Position numbers and translations under genes: made by a program. Below are positions 1 through 8,222 of a stretch of DNA of 64,000 nt, in pieces (the first letter of the stretch is position 1; every line of letters begins with the position of its first letter). Below the pieces are notes generated by a model. That model made no database searches. It was not told where the DNA came from and saw only the letters and a program-made list of their open reading frames with translations. Source of the DNA: Oscillospiraceae bacterium (GTDB lineage Bacteria; Bacillota; Clostridia; Oscillospirales; Acutalibacteraceae); contig WQWM01000001.1 in NCBI GenBank assembly GCA_009785335.1, positions 124,001 to 188,000 on the forward strand, given 5' to 3'.

Positions 1-1
1 C

Positions 2-130
2 GAAATGTCGGCGGAGTTGGAATTGTATCGGCTGTATGCCTATTCTACCGGCTTGAAATCAAAAGAGCAAGTGGAAGAGGCTGTTAAGCGCATTCTCGAA
101 GATACTGAGGAGGAAAGCCCCAATGAATGA
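2..130 (+). CDS. 3' end of an unidentified CDS (partial; ...EMSAELELYRLYAYSTGLKSKEQVEEAVKRILEDTEEESPNE*)
   Basis: Open frame from the window edge to TGA at 128-130, overlapping the ATG of the next gene. Confidence 0.6.
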   Translation, partial: EMSAELELYRLYAYSTGLKSKEQVEEAVKRILEDTEEESPNE

Positions 131-458
131 TGAACTATTCCGCCAAGGCGATGCCGCCGAGGAATTTGACGGCGATGTGCTGGACGATCTGGGCGCAGAC
201 ATCGTCAGCGTGGTTGACGAAGAGGGCAAAGAGCACGTGTTCGAGGAACTCGACCGCGTGGACGTTGGCGAGCACACCTATGTTGCGCTGGCCCCCCTCG
301 TTGGCAGCGAGGAAGACGAAGAAGGCGACGACGAACTCATTCTGCTGCGTGTTGAAGAAGAGGACGGCGAAATTTATCTGTCCATCATCGAAGACGAAGC
401 AGAGTTCGACTCCGTTGGCCGTGTCTTCAGCGAACGCTTAGGCATCCCATTTGAGTAG
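123..458 (+). CDS. DUF1292 (YrzB-like) acidic protein
   Basis: Acidic 111-aa protein with DUF1292-like pattern (DIVSVVDEEGKEHVFEELDRVDVGEHTYVALAPL). Confidence 0.8.
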   Translation: MNDELFRQGDAAEEFDGDVLDDLGADIVSVVDEEGKEHVFEELDRVDVGEHTYVALAPLVGSEEDEEGDDELILLRVEEEDGEIYLSIIEDEAEFDSVGRVFSERLGIPFE

Positions 459-544
459 AAAATAATTAGCCGCGGTCTGTCGTCGCTTGTTGAGAAAACC
501 GCGAAGCGACTGCTCACCGCAGGTGCTCTGCTGAGTGCGATAAG

Positions 545-711
545 CACGCAAGAATGACCCTACAACGTATTAAATCGGGAGCTTAGCTCCAACGAAGGAT
601 TGCAGACCTCCCGGCTGGGTTCGCGCAAGCGGTGCTCAGTTGGACGAAGGGAGCGTGAGCGCGTTGGGCGGCAACCCACCTGCTTTTTGTGGGCAGGTCA
701 TTTCATGCGTG
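545..711 (+). ncRNA. Candidate structured RNA closed by a long terminal stem
   Basis: CACGCAAGAATGACC (545-559) pairs with GGTCATTTCATGCGTG (696-711); internal GGAGC-TTA-GCTCC hairpin; no good ORF. Confidence 0.35.
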
Positions 712-745
712 GCGGCTTGGCGGAGCGTACTGAGAAATAGGAACA

Positions 746-1423
746 ATGGAATTATACACCCTTGCGCAGCAAGTGATTGACTTTGCTGCCACCGAACACG
801 CAATTGCATATGTCAGGCAGGATACGAGAATGGATGGTTCTGTTTTCGCATCCTTTCATTTTGTTGACTGTGAAACCATGCAAACCCGCCCCATTTCCGA
901 AGGCGCGTATCTGCAAGTGAAGTTCGGCGACCTAGGTCCTTATCTGGCCGACAGCCTAGCCGAGCCTTACGCCTGCCGCAGTGCACGGTTGCCCGGCGGC
1001 GGCTGTGCCGTGTTGCGCAGCGACGCCATGCTGTGCCTTTATGAGCCCGATGGCAGCCACGGCGCGGAGTTTTTTCTGGGCTATCGCGATGCCCCCGCGC
1101 ACGACATTGTCTCCACCGACGACGGCCTATGGTACACCGTGCCGGCGCGCAACGCCATTGCTTTGTTTTCGTTGCATGCCTGCGAAATGGTGCTGCGTGT
1201 GGGCGGCTCGGGTGTGTTCAATCGACCATTGGGCATTGCCGGTTACGGCGAGCGCCTGCTCATTAGCTGCACAGCCTCAAACATGGTGCGCACGCTGCAA
1301 ATGCCCGGCTACGACTTAAAAGAAACCGTCGATATTGCCCGGCCATTTGAAAAATTTTTCATGATACAGGGCAGGCGTTTTGTGTTTAGCAACGGCGAAC
1401 TGCTCGCCGCGGAGGTATTTTAG
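746..1423 (+). CDS. Hypothetical protein (225 aa)
   Basis: Long ORF immediately upstream of the MraZ-like gene. Confidence 0.7.
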   Translation: MELYTLAQQVIDFAATEHAIAYVRQDTRMDGSVFASFHFVDCETMQTRPISEGAYLQVKFGDLGPYLADSLAEPYACRSARLPGGGCAVLRSDAMLCLYEPDGSHGAEFFLGYRDAPAHDIVSTDDGLWYTVPARNAIALFSLHACEMVLRVGGSGVFNRPLGIAGYGERLLISCTASNMVRTLQMPGYDLKETVDIARPFEKFFMIQGRRFVFSNGELLAAEVF

Positions 1424-1425
1424 CG

Positions 1426-1977
1426 ATGTTCAAAAGCAACCATTCTGTTGCCTTGGGGCCCAATGGTGAAATCACATTCCCCACTGCTGTGCGGCGCGAA
1501 ATGCAGCGTCAATGGGGAGGGAATCCACCGCTGATGGCCTTTGGTGTGCAATTTTTATACATATGCCACGTGGACGCAACCGAAGAATTGTTCATGCGCA
1601 TCCACGATCGCTTGTGCGCTGCCTTTGGCACACATGACCCGCAAGTGGTTGATTATCTGCACGCCGTTGAGCGCAGCATGGCCAAGCTAGAGCTGCTGCC
1701 CAATGGACGTTATGCGCTGCCGCCGCAAACGCGCGCATTGCTCAACTCCCCTAAAGACGGCCTGCTGACGCTGCTGGGCATTGACGACCACTTTGAGCTG
1801 TGGAACCGCACAGAACTGGAAACCCAGGTGCGTCTGCTGCAGCGCAAAGGCGACGACGAACCCCGCGCGCTGTTAGAAACCAACATCTGCCTGCATGGTG
1901 AGCAGTGCTCGTTGATGAAAGACGGCATGGCGGTGCCCAAGCGTTGCGGGCAGTGCTTGTATTTACGCCTGCCTTAA
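1426..1977 (+). CDS. MraZ-like double SpoVT/AbrB-fold protein with C-terminal Cys cluster
   Basis: Two swapped-hairpin half repeats (GEITFPTAVRREM; LLPNGRYALPPQTRALL...LTLLGIDDHFELWNRTELETQ) plus tail CLHGEQC...CGQC. Confidence 0.7.
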   Translation: MFKSNHSVALGPNGEITFPTAVRREMQRQWGGNPPLMAFGVQFLYICHVDATEELFMRIHDRLCAAFGTHDPQVVDYLHAVERSMAKLELLPNGRYALPPQTRALLNSPKDGLLTLLGIDDHFELWNRTELETQVRLLQRKGDDEPRALLETNICLHGEQCSLMKDGMAVPKRCGQCLYLRLP

Positions 1978-2035
1978 CCACTGCGGTGGGCTCCTCGCTT
2001 CGCGGTGTTCTAGTTATAGCCTCAAAAAAATCCCC

Positions 2036-2095
2036 CGCGCACAGCGCAACTAAAGTTTTTTGCGCAACTTTTTTTCAAAAAAGTTGCAAAAAGGA
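2036..2095. repeat. Dispersed palindromic element (GCAACTTTTTTT-CA-AAAAAAGTTGC hairpin with CACAGCGCAACTAAAG left arm)
   Basis: Near-identical inverted copy at 29576-29628; related copies at 3330, 29706 and 60977. Confidence 0.7.
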
Positions 2096-2101
2096 GAAGA
2101 T

Positions 2102-3202
2102 ATGAACATACTCGTCATCAACGCAGGCAGCTCGTCGCTGAAGTATCAGCTGCTGAACATGGAAAACGAAACGCTGCTGGCCAAAGGCGGCGTGGAGCGC
2201 GTGGAGGATTATCTGCATGCGCTTGACCAAGTGCGCCAAGAACTCACCGAGCCCGTGCATGCCGTGGGACATCGCGTGGTGCACGGCGGCGAAAGCTTGA
2301 AAGAAAGCGTGGTCATCACCAACGATGTCCTCGCGGAAATCAAGCGTTGCAGCGAGTTCGCACCGCTGCACAATCCGGTGAACATCGCCTGCATTCGGGC
2401 AGCCACAGAAATTTTTGGCGCAGACGTGCCTAATGTTGCGGTGTTCGACACCGCCTTTCACACCACCATGCCACAGCATGCCTATATGTTTGCCCTGCCC
2501 TACGAATACTACGAACAATATGGCATCCGTCGCTATGGCTTTCATGGCACGTCGCACCAGTTTGTGAGCCAACGCTGCGCCGAGCTGATGGACAAGCCCA
2601 AAGAGCACCTGAAACTCATCACCTGCCATTTGGGGCAAGGTTGCTCCATCACCGCCATCGATGGCGGAAAAGTGATTGACACCAGCATGGGCTTCACTCC
2701 CTTGGATGGCTTCATGATGGGCACACGCAGCGGTGGTGTGGACCCCTCTGCAGTACTTTATCTGATGGAGCGGGAAGGTTGGAGCCCTGCGCAAGCCAGT
2801 GATGTGCTCAACAAGCAATCCGGCGCGCTGGGCATCAGCGGCGTAAGCAACGACGAACGCGACATCAAAGTTGCCGCCGACCAAGGCAACACACGCGCCC
2901 AGCTTTCACGCGAGATGCTGCGCTATCAAATTCGCAAGTTTGTGGGTGCTTATGCTGCCGCACTCAACGGCGTGGATGCCATTGTGTTCACCGGCGGCAT
3001 TGGCGAAAACAACTGGGATACCCGCGAAGCCATCTGCGAAGGACTAACCTATCTTGGCATGAACATTGACACCAACATCAATGCCGTGCGTGTGCGCGAG
3101 GGCGAACTGCGCATCAGCACCGATGATTCGCGCGTGCAGGTGTGGGTCATTCCCACCAACGAAGAGCTACTCATCGCTCGTGAAACCGCACAGCTGCTAT
3201 AA
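2102..3202 (+). CDS. ackA: Acetate kinase
   Basis: MNILVINAGSSSLKYQLL, GHRVVHGGE, GIRRYGFHGTSHQFVS, VFTGGIGEN motifs; start after AAAAAGGAGAAGAT. Confidence 0.95.
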   Translation: MNILVINAGSSSLKYQLLNMENETLLAKGGVERVEDYLHALDQVRQELTEPVHAVGHRVVHGGESLKESVVITNDVLAEIKRCSEFAPLHNPVNIACIRAATEIFGADVPNVAVFDTAFHTTMPQHAYMFALPYEYYEQYGIRRYGFHGTSHQFVSQRCAELMDKPKEHLKLITCHLGQGCSITAIDGGKVIDTSMGFTPLDGFMMGTRSGGVDPSAVLYLMEREGWSPAQASDVLNKQSGALGISGVSNDERDIKVAADQGNTRAQLSREMLRYQIRKFVGAYAAALNGVDAIVFTGGIGENNWDTREAICEGLTYLGMNIDTNINAVRVREGELRISTDDSRVQVWVIPTNEELLIARETAQLL

Positions 3203-3272
3203 GTGCCTGCGGGCGCGAAGCTCTTACTACTTTTTTTGCAAAAAAAGTAGTACAAAAAAACCTAGAATTTAT

Positions 3273-3312
3273 AAAGCCCCCAATTCTCTGCGTGGCAGGA
3301 AGTGGGGGTTTG
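3273..3312 (+). terminator. Rho-independent terminator after ackA
   Basis: AAGCCCCCA...TGGGGGTTT hairpin with T-rich tail. Confidence 0.6.
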
Positions 3313-3329
3313 CTATTTTCATAATCGTC

Positions 3330-3386
3330 CACCGCGAAGCGGCTAACGTTCTTTTTGGTTCTTTTTCTTTCAAGAAAAAGAACAGA
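3330..3386. repeat. Dispersed palindromic element copy
   Basis: GCGAAGCGGCTAACGTTCTTTTTGGTTCTTTTTCTTTCAAGAAAAAGAAC, same architecture as 60977-61037. Confidence 0.65.
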
Positions 3387-3388
3387 AG

Positions 3389-4531
3389 CTAGCGAATATT
3401 GCGGATTTCATCCCACAGGCTGTAGCGCAGGGAGATGAACTCGCGGGATTGGTCAACAAAGCGTTGATAGGGCGGCAAGTTCGTCGGGAACAAGACTGGG
3501 TCACCACGGCGGCTAAAGTTTTCATAGTCGACCACTTCGGTGTGCGGGAAGGCGTAGAATACCGCTTCGGCGTTCTGGCGTGCCACAGCGGGTTCCAGCA
3601 GGAAGTTGATGAACATTTCGGCACCAAGCTGGTTTTGCGACGTGGCCGGAATGATCATGCTGTCTACGAAAAAGTTCACGCCTTCTTCGGGGAACACAAA
3701 GCGCAGGTCTTCATCCGTCAGTGTGCGCATGAGCAGGAAGCAGCCCACATAGTAAGGGCCCAATGCAGCATTGCCGCCAATCATAATGTCGTAAATTTCG
3801 TCACCAACATATTGACGCACCAGCGGGGCTTGGTCACGCAGCAGTGCGGCGGCGGCGTGCCAGTCTGCTTCGTCTTCGCTATTCACATCAAGCCCAAGAA
3901 TAAACTTGGCCACGGCAAACGCATCGCGCGATGATTCAAACATCAAAATTTGCCCAGCATAGCGCTCTTCCCACAGCGCAGTCCAGCTGGTGGGCGGTTC
4001 TTGCACAAGGTTGTAGTTATAAATCAGCCCAGTCATGCCCCACACGTAAGGCACGGAATATAGCCCGCCGGGATCAAACCACAGATCAAGCATATCAAGG
4101 CCGTGCACTTCGCGCTGAATGAATTGCAAGTTGGGGATGTTATCAAAGTTGATGCGATTGAGATTGCCCTCGTTAATCAGGCGTTGAATCATGTAATCGC
4201 TGGGAAAAGCTAGGTCAAAACTCTCACCACCGGCGGTGAGACGGGTGTGCAGTTCGTCGTTGGTGTTGAAGGTGGAGTAGTTGACGTTGATGCCGGTGAG
4301 TGTTTCAAACGCGCGCACGATGTGCAGCTCTGGTCCGGTGGCGATGAACTCGCCCCAGTTAACCACGTTGAGGGTAGTGCCGGCCAGGTCGCGGGTGTAT
4401 TCGCCTAGCAGTTGGTCTTGAATGAGGCTGAGACCGCCGTCGTTGGCTGTTGCGCCGCAGCCGGTGAACACAACGGCCACGCTTGCGAGCATGACCACGC
4501 CCAGCACCAAGGCAAGAATGCGTTTTTTCAT
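3389..4531 (-). CDS. potD: Spermidine/putrescine ABC transporter substrate-binding lipoprotein
   Basis: Lipobox FTGCG, periplasmic binding protein pattern (NVVNWGEFIATG), last gene of pot operon. Confidence 0.9.
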   Translation of the reverse strand: MKKRILALVLGVVMLASVAVVFTGCGATANDGGLSLIQDQLLGEYTRDLAGTTLNVVNWGEFIATGPELHIVRAFETLTGINVNYSTFNTNDELHTRLTAGGESFDLAFPSDYMIQRLINEGNLNRINFDNIPNLQFIQREVHGLDMLDLWFDPGGLYSVPYVWGMTGLIYNYNLVQEPPTSWTALWEERYAGQILMFESSRDAFAVAKFILGLDVNSEDEADWHAAAALLRDQAPLVRQYVGDEIYDIMIGGNAALGPYYVGCFLLMRTLTDEDLRFVFPEEGVNFFVDSMIIPATSQNQLGAEMFINFLLEPAVARQNAEAVFYAFPHTEVVDYENFSRRGDPVLFPTNLPPYQRFVDQSREFISLRYSLWDEIRNIR

Positions 4532-4542
4532 GTGGATCTCCT

Positions 4543-5361
4543 TTAGGTTTGTTTATTTTGGCGCTTTGCAGCGCGTGCTTGCAACAGATTGCTGCCCAGC
4601 AGCAACAGGAACATCATCACGAAGATCAGCGTGGTTAGGGCGTACATATCCGGCCGCACCAGCATGCGGATTTGCCCGAAAATATGCAGCGGCAGCGTGG
4701 TAAATGGCCCAGCTGTAAAGCGGCTGATGACGAAATTATCCAGCGAAAGCGTGAAGGTGATGAGAAACGCACTGGCAATGCCTGTGCTGATGCTCGGCAG
4801 CGTAACGCGAAAAAACGCCATCACCTGCGAGCAACCCAGGTCTTGCGCAGCCTCAGCCAAGTGGGGGTCAGTTTGGCGCAGCTTGGGCAACACAGACAAT
4901 ATCACATACGGCAAACACATGGTAATGTGCGCCAGCAGCACCGTGCTAAAACCCAGCACAAACTGCTGGTTAAACAACGCACCACCGAAGATAAACAGCA
5001 TCATCATCGAAATACCCATGACGATTTCGGGGCTCATCAGCGGAATATTATTGGCCCCTAAAGCAATGCGTTCGGTGAATTTTCGGCGCAGGCGGTCAAT
5101 ACCCACCGCAGCCAGTGTGCCCAGCAGCACGGTAATCACCGCCGTGGAAAGCGCGAGAATCAGCGTGTTGCGCAGCGCAGCCTGTGCTTCAAAGTTGGTG
5201 GTGAACAGGCGCATATACCAATAAAAACTAAAGCTTTCGAAGTTGCTGGTGGTGCGCCCACTGTTGAACGAAAACACCACAATCACCGCAATGGGCAGAT
5301 ACAAAAACAGAAATATCAGGCCTGCATACACAGTAGATAAAATACCATTTTTTTTCTTCAT
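4543..5361 (-). CDS. potC: Spermidine/putrescine ABC transporter permease
   Basis: Inner-membrane permease EAA motif (EAAQDLGCSQVMAFFRVTLP); GGAGG 8 nt before ATG at 5361 (longer ORF start rejected). Confidence 0.9.
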   Translation of the reverse strand: MKKKNGILSTVYAGLIFLFLYLPIAVIVVFSFNSGRTTSNFESFSFYWYMRLFTTNFEAQAALRNTLILALSTAVITVLLGTLAAVGIDRLRRKFTERIALGANNIPLMSPEIVMGISMMMLFIFGGALFNQQFVLGFSTVLLAHITMCLPYVILSVLPKLRQTDPHLAEAAQDLGCSQVMAFFRVTLPSISTGIASAFLITFTLSLDNFVISRFTAGPFTTLPLHIFGQIRMLVRPDMYALTTLIFVMMFLLLLGSNLLQARAAKRQNKQT

Positions 5362-5376
5362 TGGCATTTCCTCCAA

Positions 5377-5488
5377 TGTACAATTGACAATGGACAATGA
5401 ACAATGTTTGATGGGCTTTGCCCATACCCATTTCAATTGCGCAAAGCGCAAACTAAAATTGTCAATTGTTCATTTTTAATTGTTAATT
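5377..5488. repeat. MITE-like inverted-repeat element inside the pot operon
   Basis: About 26-bp imperfect terminal inverted repeats (ACAATTGACAATGGACAATGAACAAT / revcomp of ATTGTTCATTTTTAATTGTTAATTGA). Confidence 0.6.
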
Positions 5489-6325
5489 GACAAAGGCTCC
5501 TTTCTCACGGTCGCCCATGCGGTTGAGCACCAGCATGCACACCAGAATAATCAACATCAATATCAACGAAAACGCGGCACCTAGGTTCGTTTCATTCAGC
5601 ACGCGGTCGTTGATCACATCGCCAATCAAGCGCACACCACCAAGGCGATCGTTGATGAAAAACACGCTGACCGATGGCACAAACACCATGATAACGCCGC
5701 TCATCACGCCGGGCATGCTCAGCGGCACAATCACCCGCCGCAGCACCTCCCAACGGCTGGCACCCAAGTCTTGCGCAGCCTCAACCAACTGCACGTTTAG
5801 GCGTGCCATCACCGTGTAAATCGGCAAAATCATGAACGGCACAAAGTTATACACCATGCCTAATATCGCCGCGCCGGGGGTGTTGATCATGCCTAGGCGT
5901 GGCAGACCAATGCCCGCAAGCAAGTTGTTAATTAGCCCGTTGTGCTCCAGAATATAGCGCCATGCATTCGTTGCAATGAGGAAGTTCATCCACATGGGCA
6001 CCATAATCAGCAGCATGAGCACGCGCTGCACCGATTGCTTGCTTTGCGCCATGAAATGCGCAAGCGGAAACGCCAGCAATAAGCTGATGCCTGTGGCCAG
6101 TGCGCCATATAGCAGTGAATCGCCGAACATGCGCAGATAGGTTTCGCGTCGGGCTGGGTCAAAAATGTACTCGAACCATTGCAGGCTAAAGCGGCCATCG
6201 TTGCCAGTGAACGCGAAATAGGCTACCAGCACCAGCGGTGCGAGGATAAAAATCACGGTCCACAGCGTGAATGGTGCGTTGAGCAATGCCGTGCCGAATG
6301 GGAGTTTGCGCTTATTCATCTTCAT
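5483..6325 (-). CDS. potB: Spermidine/putrescine ABC transporter permease
   Basis: Permease with EAA motif ([21 protein letters not shown]), operon context. Confidence 0.9.
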   Translation of the reverse strand: MKMNKRKLPFGTALLNAPFTLWTVIFILAPLVLVAYFAFTGNDGRFSLQWFEYIFDPARRETYLRMFGDSLLYGALATGISLLLAFPLAHFMAQSKQSVQRVLMLLIMVPMWMNFLIATNAWRYILEHNGLINNLLAGIGLPRLGMINTPGAAILGMVYNFVPFMILPIYTVMARLNVQLVEAAQDLGASRWEVLRRVIVPLSMPGVMSGVIMVFVPSVSVFFINDRLGGVRLIGDVINDRVLNETNLGAAFSLILMLIILVCMLVLNRMGDREKGAFVN

Positions 6326-7439
6326 CCTCCTCCAGAGGATTACTCAGCTCGTCAAACTCATCTGAAAAGCTGGAGTAGTCGCCGATGAGGTCGGAATACT
6401 TCGATTTTTTCATCACGTGGATTTCTTGCGGATCAATCATAATGCCAATCACATCGCCTACAGCATATGCGTCGGTGCATTGTATCATCCACTTAAAGCT
6501 CTGCACATCCACGATGTATTCATAGTGCACGCCCTTGAATGTTGCGCTGGTAATGGTCCCAGGCAACACACCATGTGCAGCAGGCACAATGTCCACATCT
6601 TCGGGGCGAATGACCACATCAACCTTCTCGTTTTTGGCAAAGCCTTTGTCCACACAGGTGAAAGTCATGCCAGCGAATTTCACCTTCAAATCTGCCAGCA
6701 TAATGCCGTCGATGATATTGCTTTCGCCAATGAAATCTGCGACAAAAGCGTTTTTCGGCTCGTCATAAATATCTTTGGGTGTGCCGATTTGCTGAATGAC
6801 GCCCTCGTCCATCACCACAATGGTGTCGCTCATCGAAAGCGCTTCTTCCTGGTCATGCGTGACATAAACAAAGGTAATGCCCAGTTGCTGTTGTATGTTC
6901 TTGAGCTCCACCTGCATGTCTTTGCGCAGTTTAAGGTCAAGTGCGCCGAGGGGTTCGTCCAGCAGCAGCACGCGCGGTTTAACCGCAAGTGCACGGGCAA
7001 TGGCTACACGCTGCTGTTGCCCGCCGGATAGCGAAGCAATCGTGCGTTTTTCGAAGCCGGTGAGGTTCACCATCGCCAGCATTTCGGTCACACGATCATG
7101 TAATTCTTTTTTCGATAGCTTGGCCAGTTTCAGCCCGAACGCCACGTTTTTGTAAACATTGAGATGCGGAAACAAGGCATAGCGCTGGAAGATGGTGTTG
7201 ACCTGCCGCTTGTGCGGCGGCACGCCTGCGCAGTCGGTGCCGTCGAAGATGACTTGTCCGTCATCGGGTTGCAAAAAGCCTGCAATTATCCGCAAGGTCG
7301 TTGTTTTACCACAGCCGCTGGGTCCCAGCAGCGTGATGAACTCCTTGTTGCGAATATACAGGCTTAGATCTTGCAGGATGGGCTGGCCGCCCAACGCAAT
7401 GTTCACGTTGCGCAAGTCGATGATGATATCTTTTTCCAA
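6312..7439 (-). CDS. potA: Spermidine/putrescine ABC transporter ATP-binding protein
   Basis: Walker [10 protein letters not shown], signature LSGGQQQR, Walker B LLLDEP. Confidence 0.95.
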   Translation of the reverse strand: MEKDIIIDLRNVNIALGGQPILQDLSLYIRNKEFITLLGPSGCGKTTTLRIIAGFLQPDDGQVIFDGTDCAGVPPHKRQVNTIFQRYALFPHLNVYKNVAFGLKLAKLSKKELHDRVTEMLAMVNLTGFEKRTIASLSGGQQQRVAIARALAVKPRVLLLDEPLGALDLKLRKDMQVELKNIQQQLGITFVYVTHDQEEALSMSDTIVVMDEGVIQQIGTPKDIYDEPKNAFVADFIGESNIIDGIMLADLKVKFAGMTFTCVDKGFAKNEKVDVVIRPEDVDIVPAAHGVLPGTITSATFKGVHYEYIVDVQSFKWMIQCTDAYAVGDVIGIMIDPQEIHVMKKSKYSDLIGDYSSFSDEFDELSNPLEEDEDE

Positions 7440-7483
7440 TTATCTACAACCTTCCATTGCTAGACGTAGCTAGGTATTCTATG

Positions 7484-8083
7484 TTAGACGATGGGCACGA
7501 AATGATGTGCCTCGATGTAAGAACCCGAGAATATGCCATAAAACCAAAGAGCATCTGCCTCAATGAACATATCTATGTTAATTCCCAAAATCTCCAATGC
7601 CTGTTCAAAAACATGGTCAAAACGCACTGCTGCTTGCACGCCATCCTCCTCGATTATTAAAAGCACAGCGTGCACACGCTCTTCAATAATCACACTCCAA
7701 TCAACCACTTCGCCCATCACGCGAATCAACTGCCCCTCATAAATTTGCGGGATTTCAAGCAGCTCAGTAAGTGTAACAGACATATAAAGCGAAAAATCAG
7801 GCACCTGCATCCATATGTCAGGAATGGTTTCCATGTGCCATTCATCACGCGTGTATTGCGTGTCAGCGATGAGAAACATCGTCAGCGCAGAAATGGTCGC
7901 CAACGCGACAATCACAATGATCGCAACCGCAATAGCAGCCGAGCGCATGCCGCTTGCCTGTGCGGGTTTAGGCGTGGTTAAGTCACGCTGCTTTGCCACC
8001 GCACGGCGGCGTGGGCTTGCGTTGCAGTGCGGACAAATGCGCTCGCCATCATCAATGAGCCGGTCGCAGTTTTTGCAATACAC
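7484..8083 (-). CDS. Zinc-ribbon domain membrane protein
   Basis: N-terminal CKNC...CPHC ribbon followed by one TM helix. Confidence 0.75.
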   Translation of the reverse strand: MYCKNCDRLIDDGERICPHCNASPRRRAVAKQRDLTTPKPAQASGMRSAAIAVAIIVIVALATISALTMFLIADTQYTRDEWHMETIPDIWMQVPDFSLYMSVTLTELLEIPQIYEGQLIRVMGEVVDWSVIIEERVHAVLLIIEEDGVQAAVRFDHVFEQALEILGINIDMFIEADALWFYGIFSGSYIEAHHFVPIV

Positions 8084-8170
8084 AAGCGCAGCCCCCTCGC
8101 AGCAGTTTTCACGTTATACTATACAGCAAATGGGCACAAATGTCAAGCGTTTTTTTGCAAGAATAAAAAT

Positions 8171-8200
8171 GTCCTATGCTAGCAAAGGCCGGCATAGGAC
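8171..8200 (-). terminator. Hairpin/terminator after giant repeat protein
   Basis: GTCCTATGC...GCATAGGAC followed by T-rich tract on minus strand; 27/30 copy at 15921-15950. Confidence 0.6.
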
Positions 8201-8222
8201 ATAGTAGCGATAGCAAGGCAGT

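Noticed and set aside
2075-2884. 269-aa antisense ORF opposite ackA (and similar long antisense ORFs across metK, gpmI, pot genes, giant gene)
   Set aside because: High-GC third-position bias produces mirror ORFs; no SD, no recognisable domains, overlap strong genes
5362-5451. Upstream start of potC at 5451
   Set aside because: The extension is translated MITE-like DNA and a better SD/ATG exists at 5361
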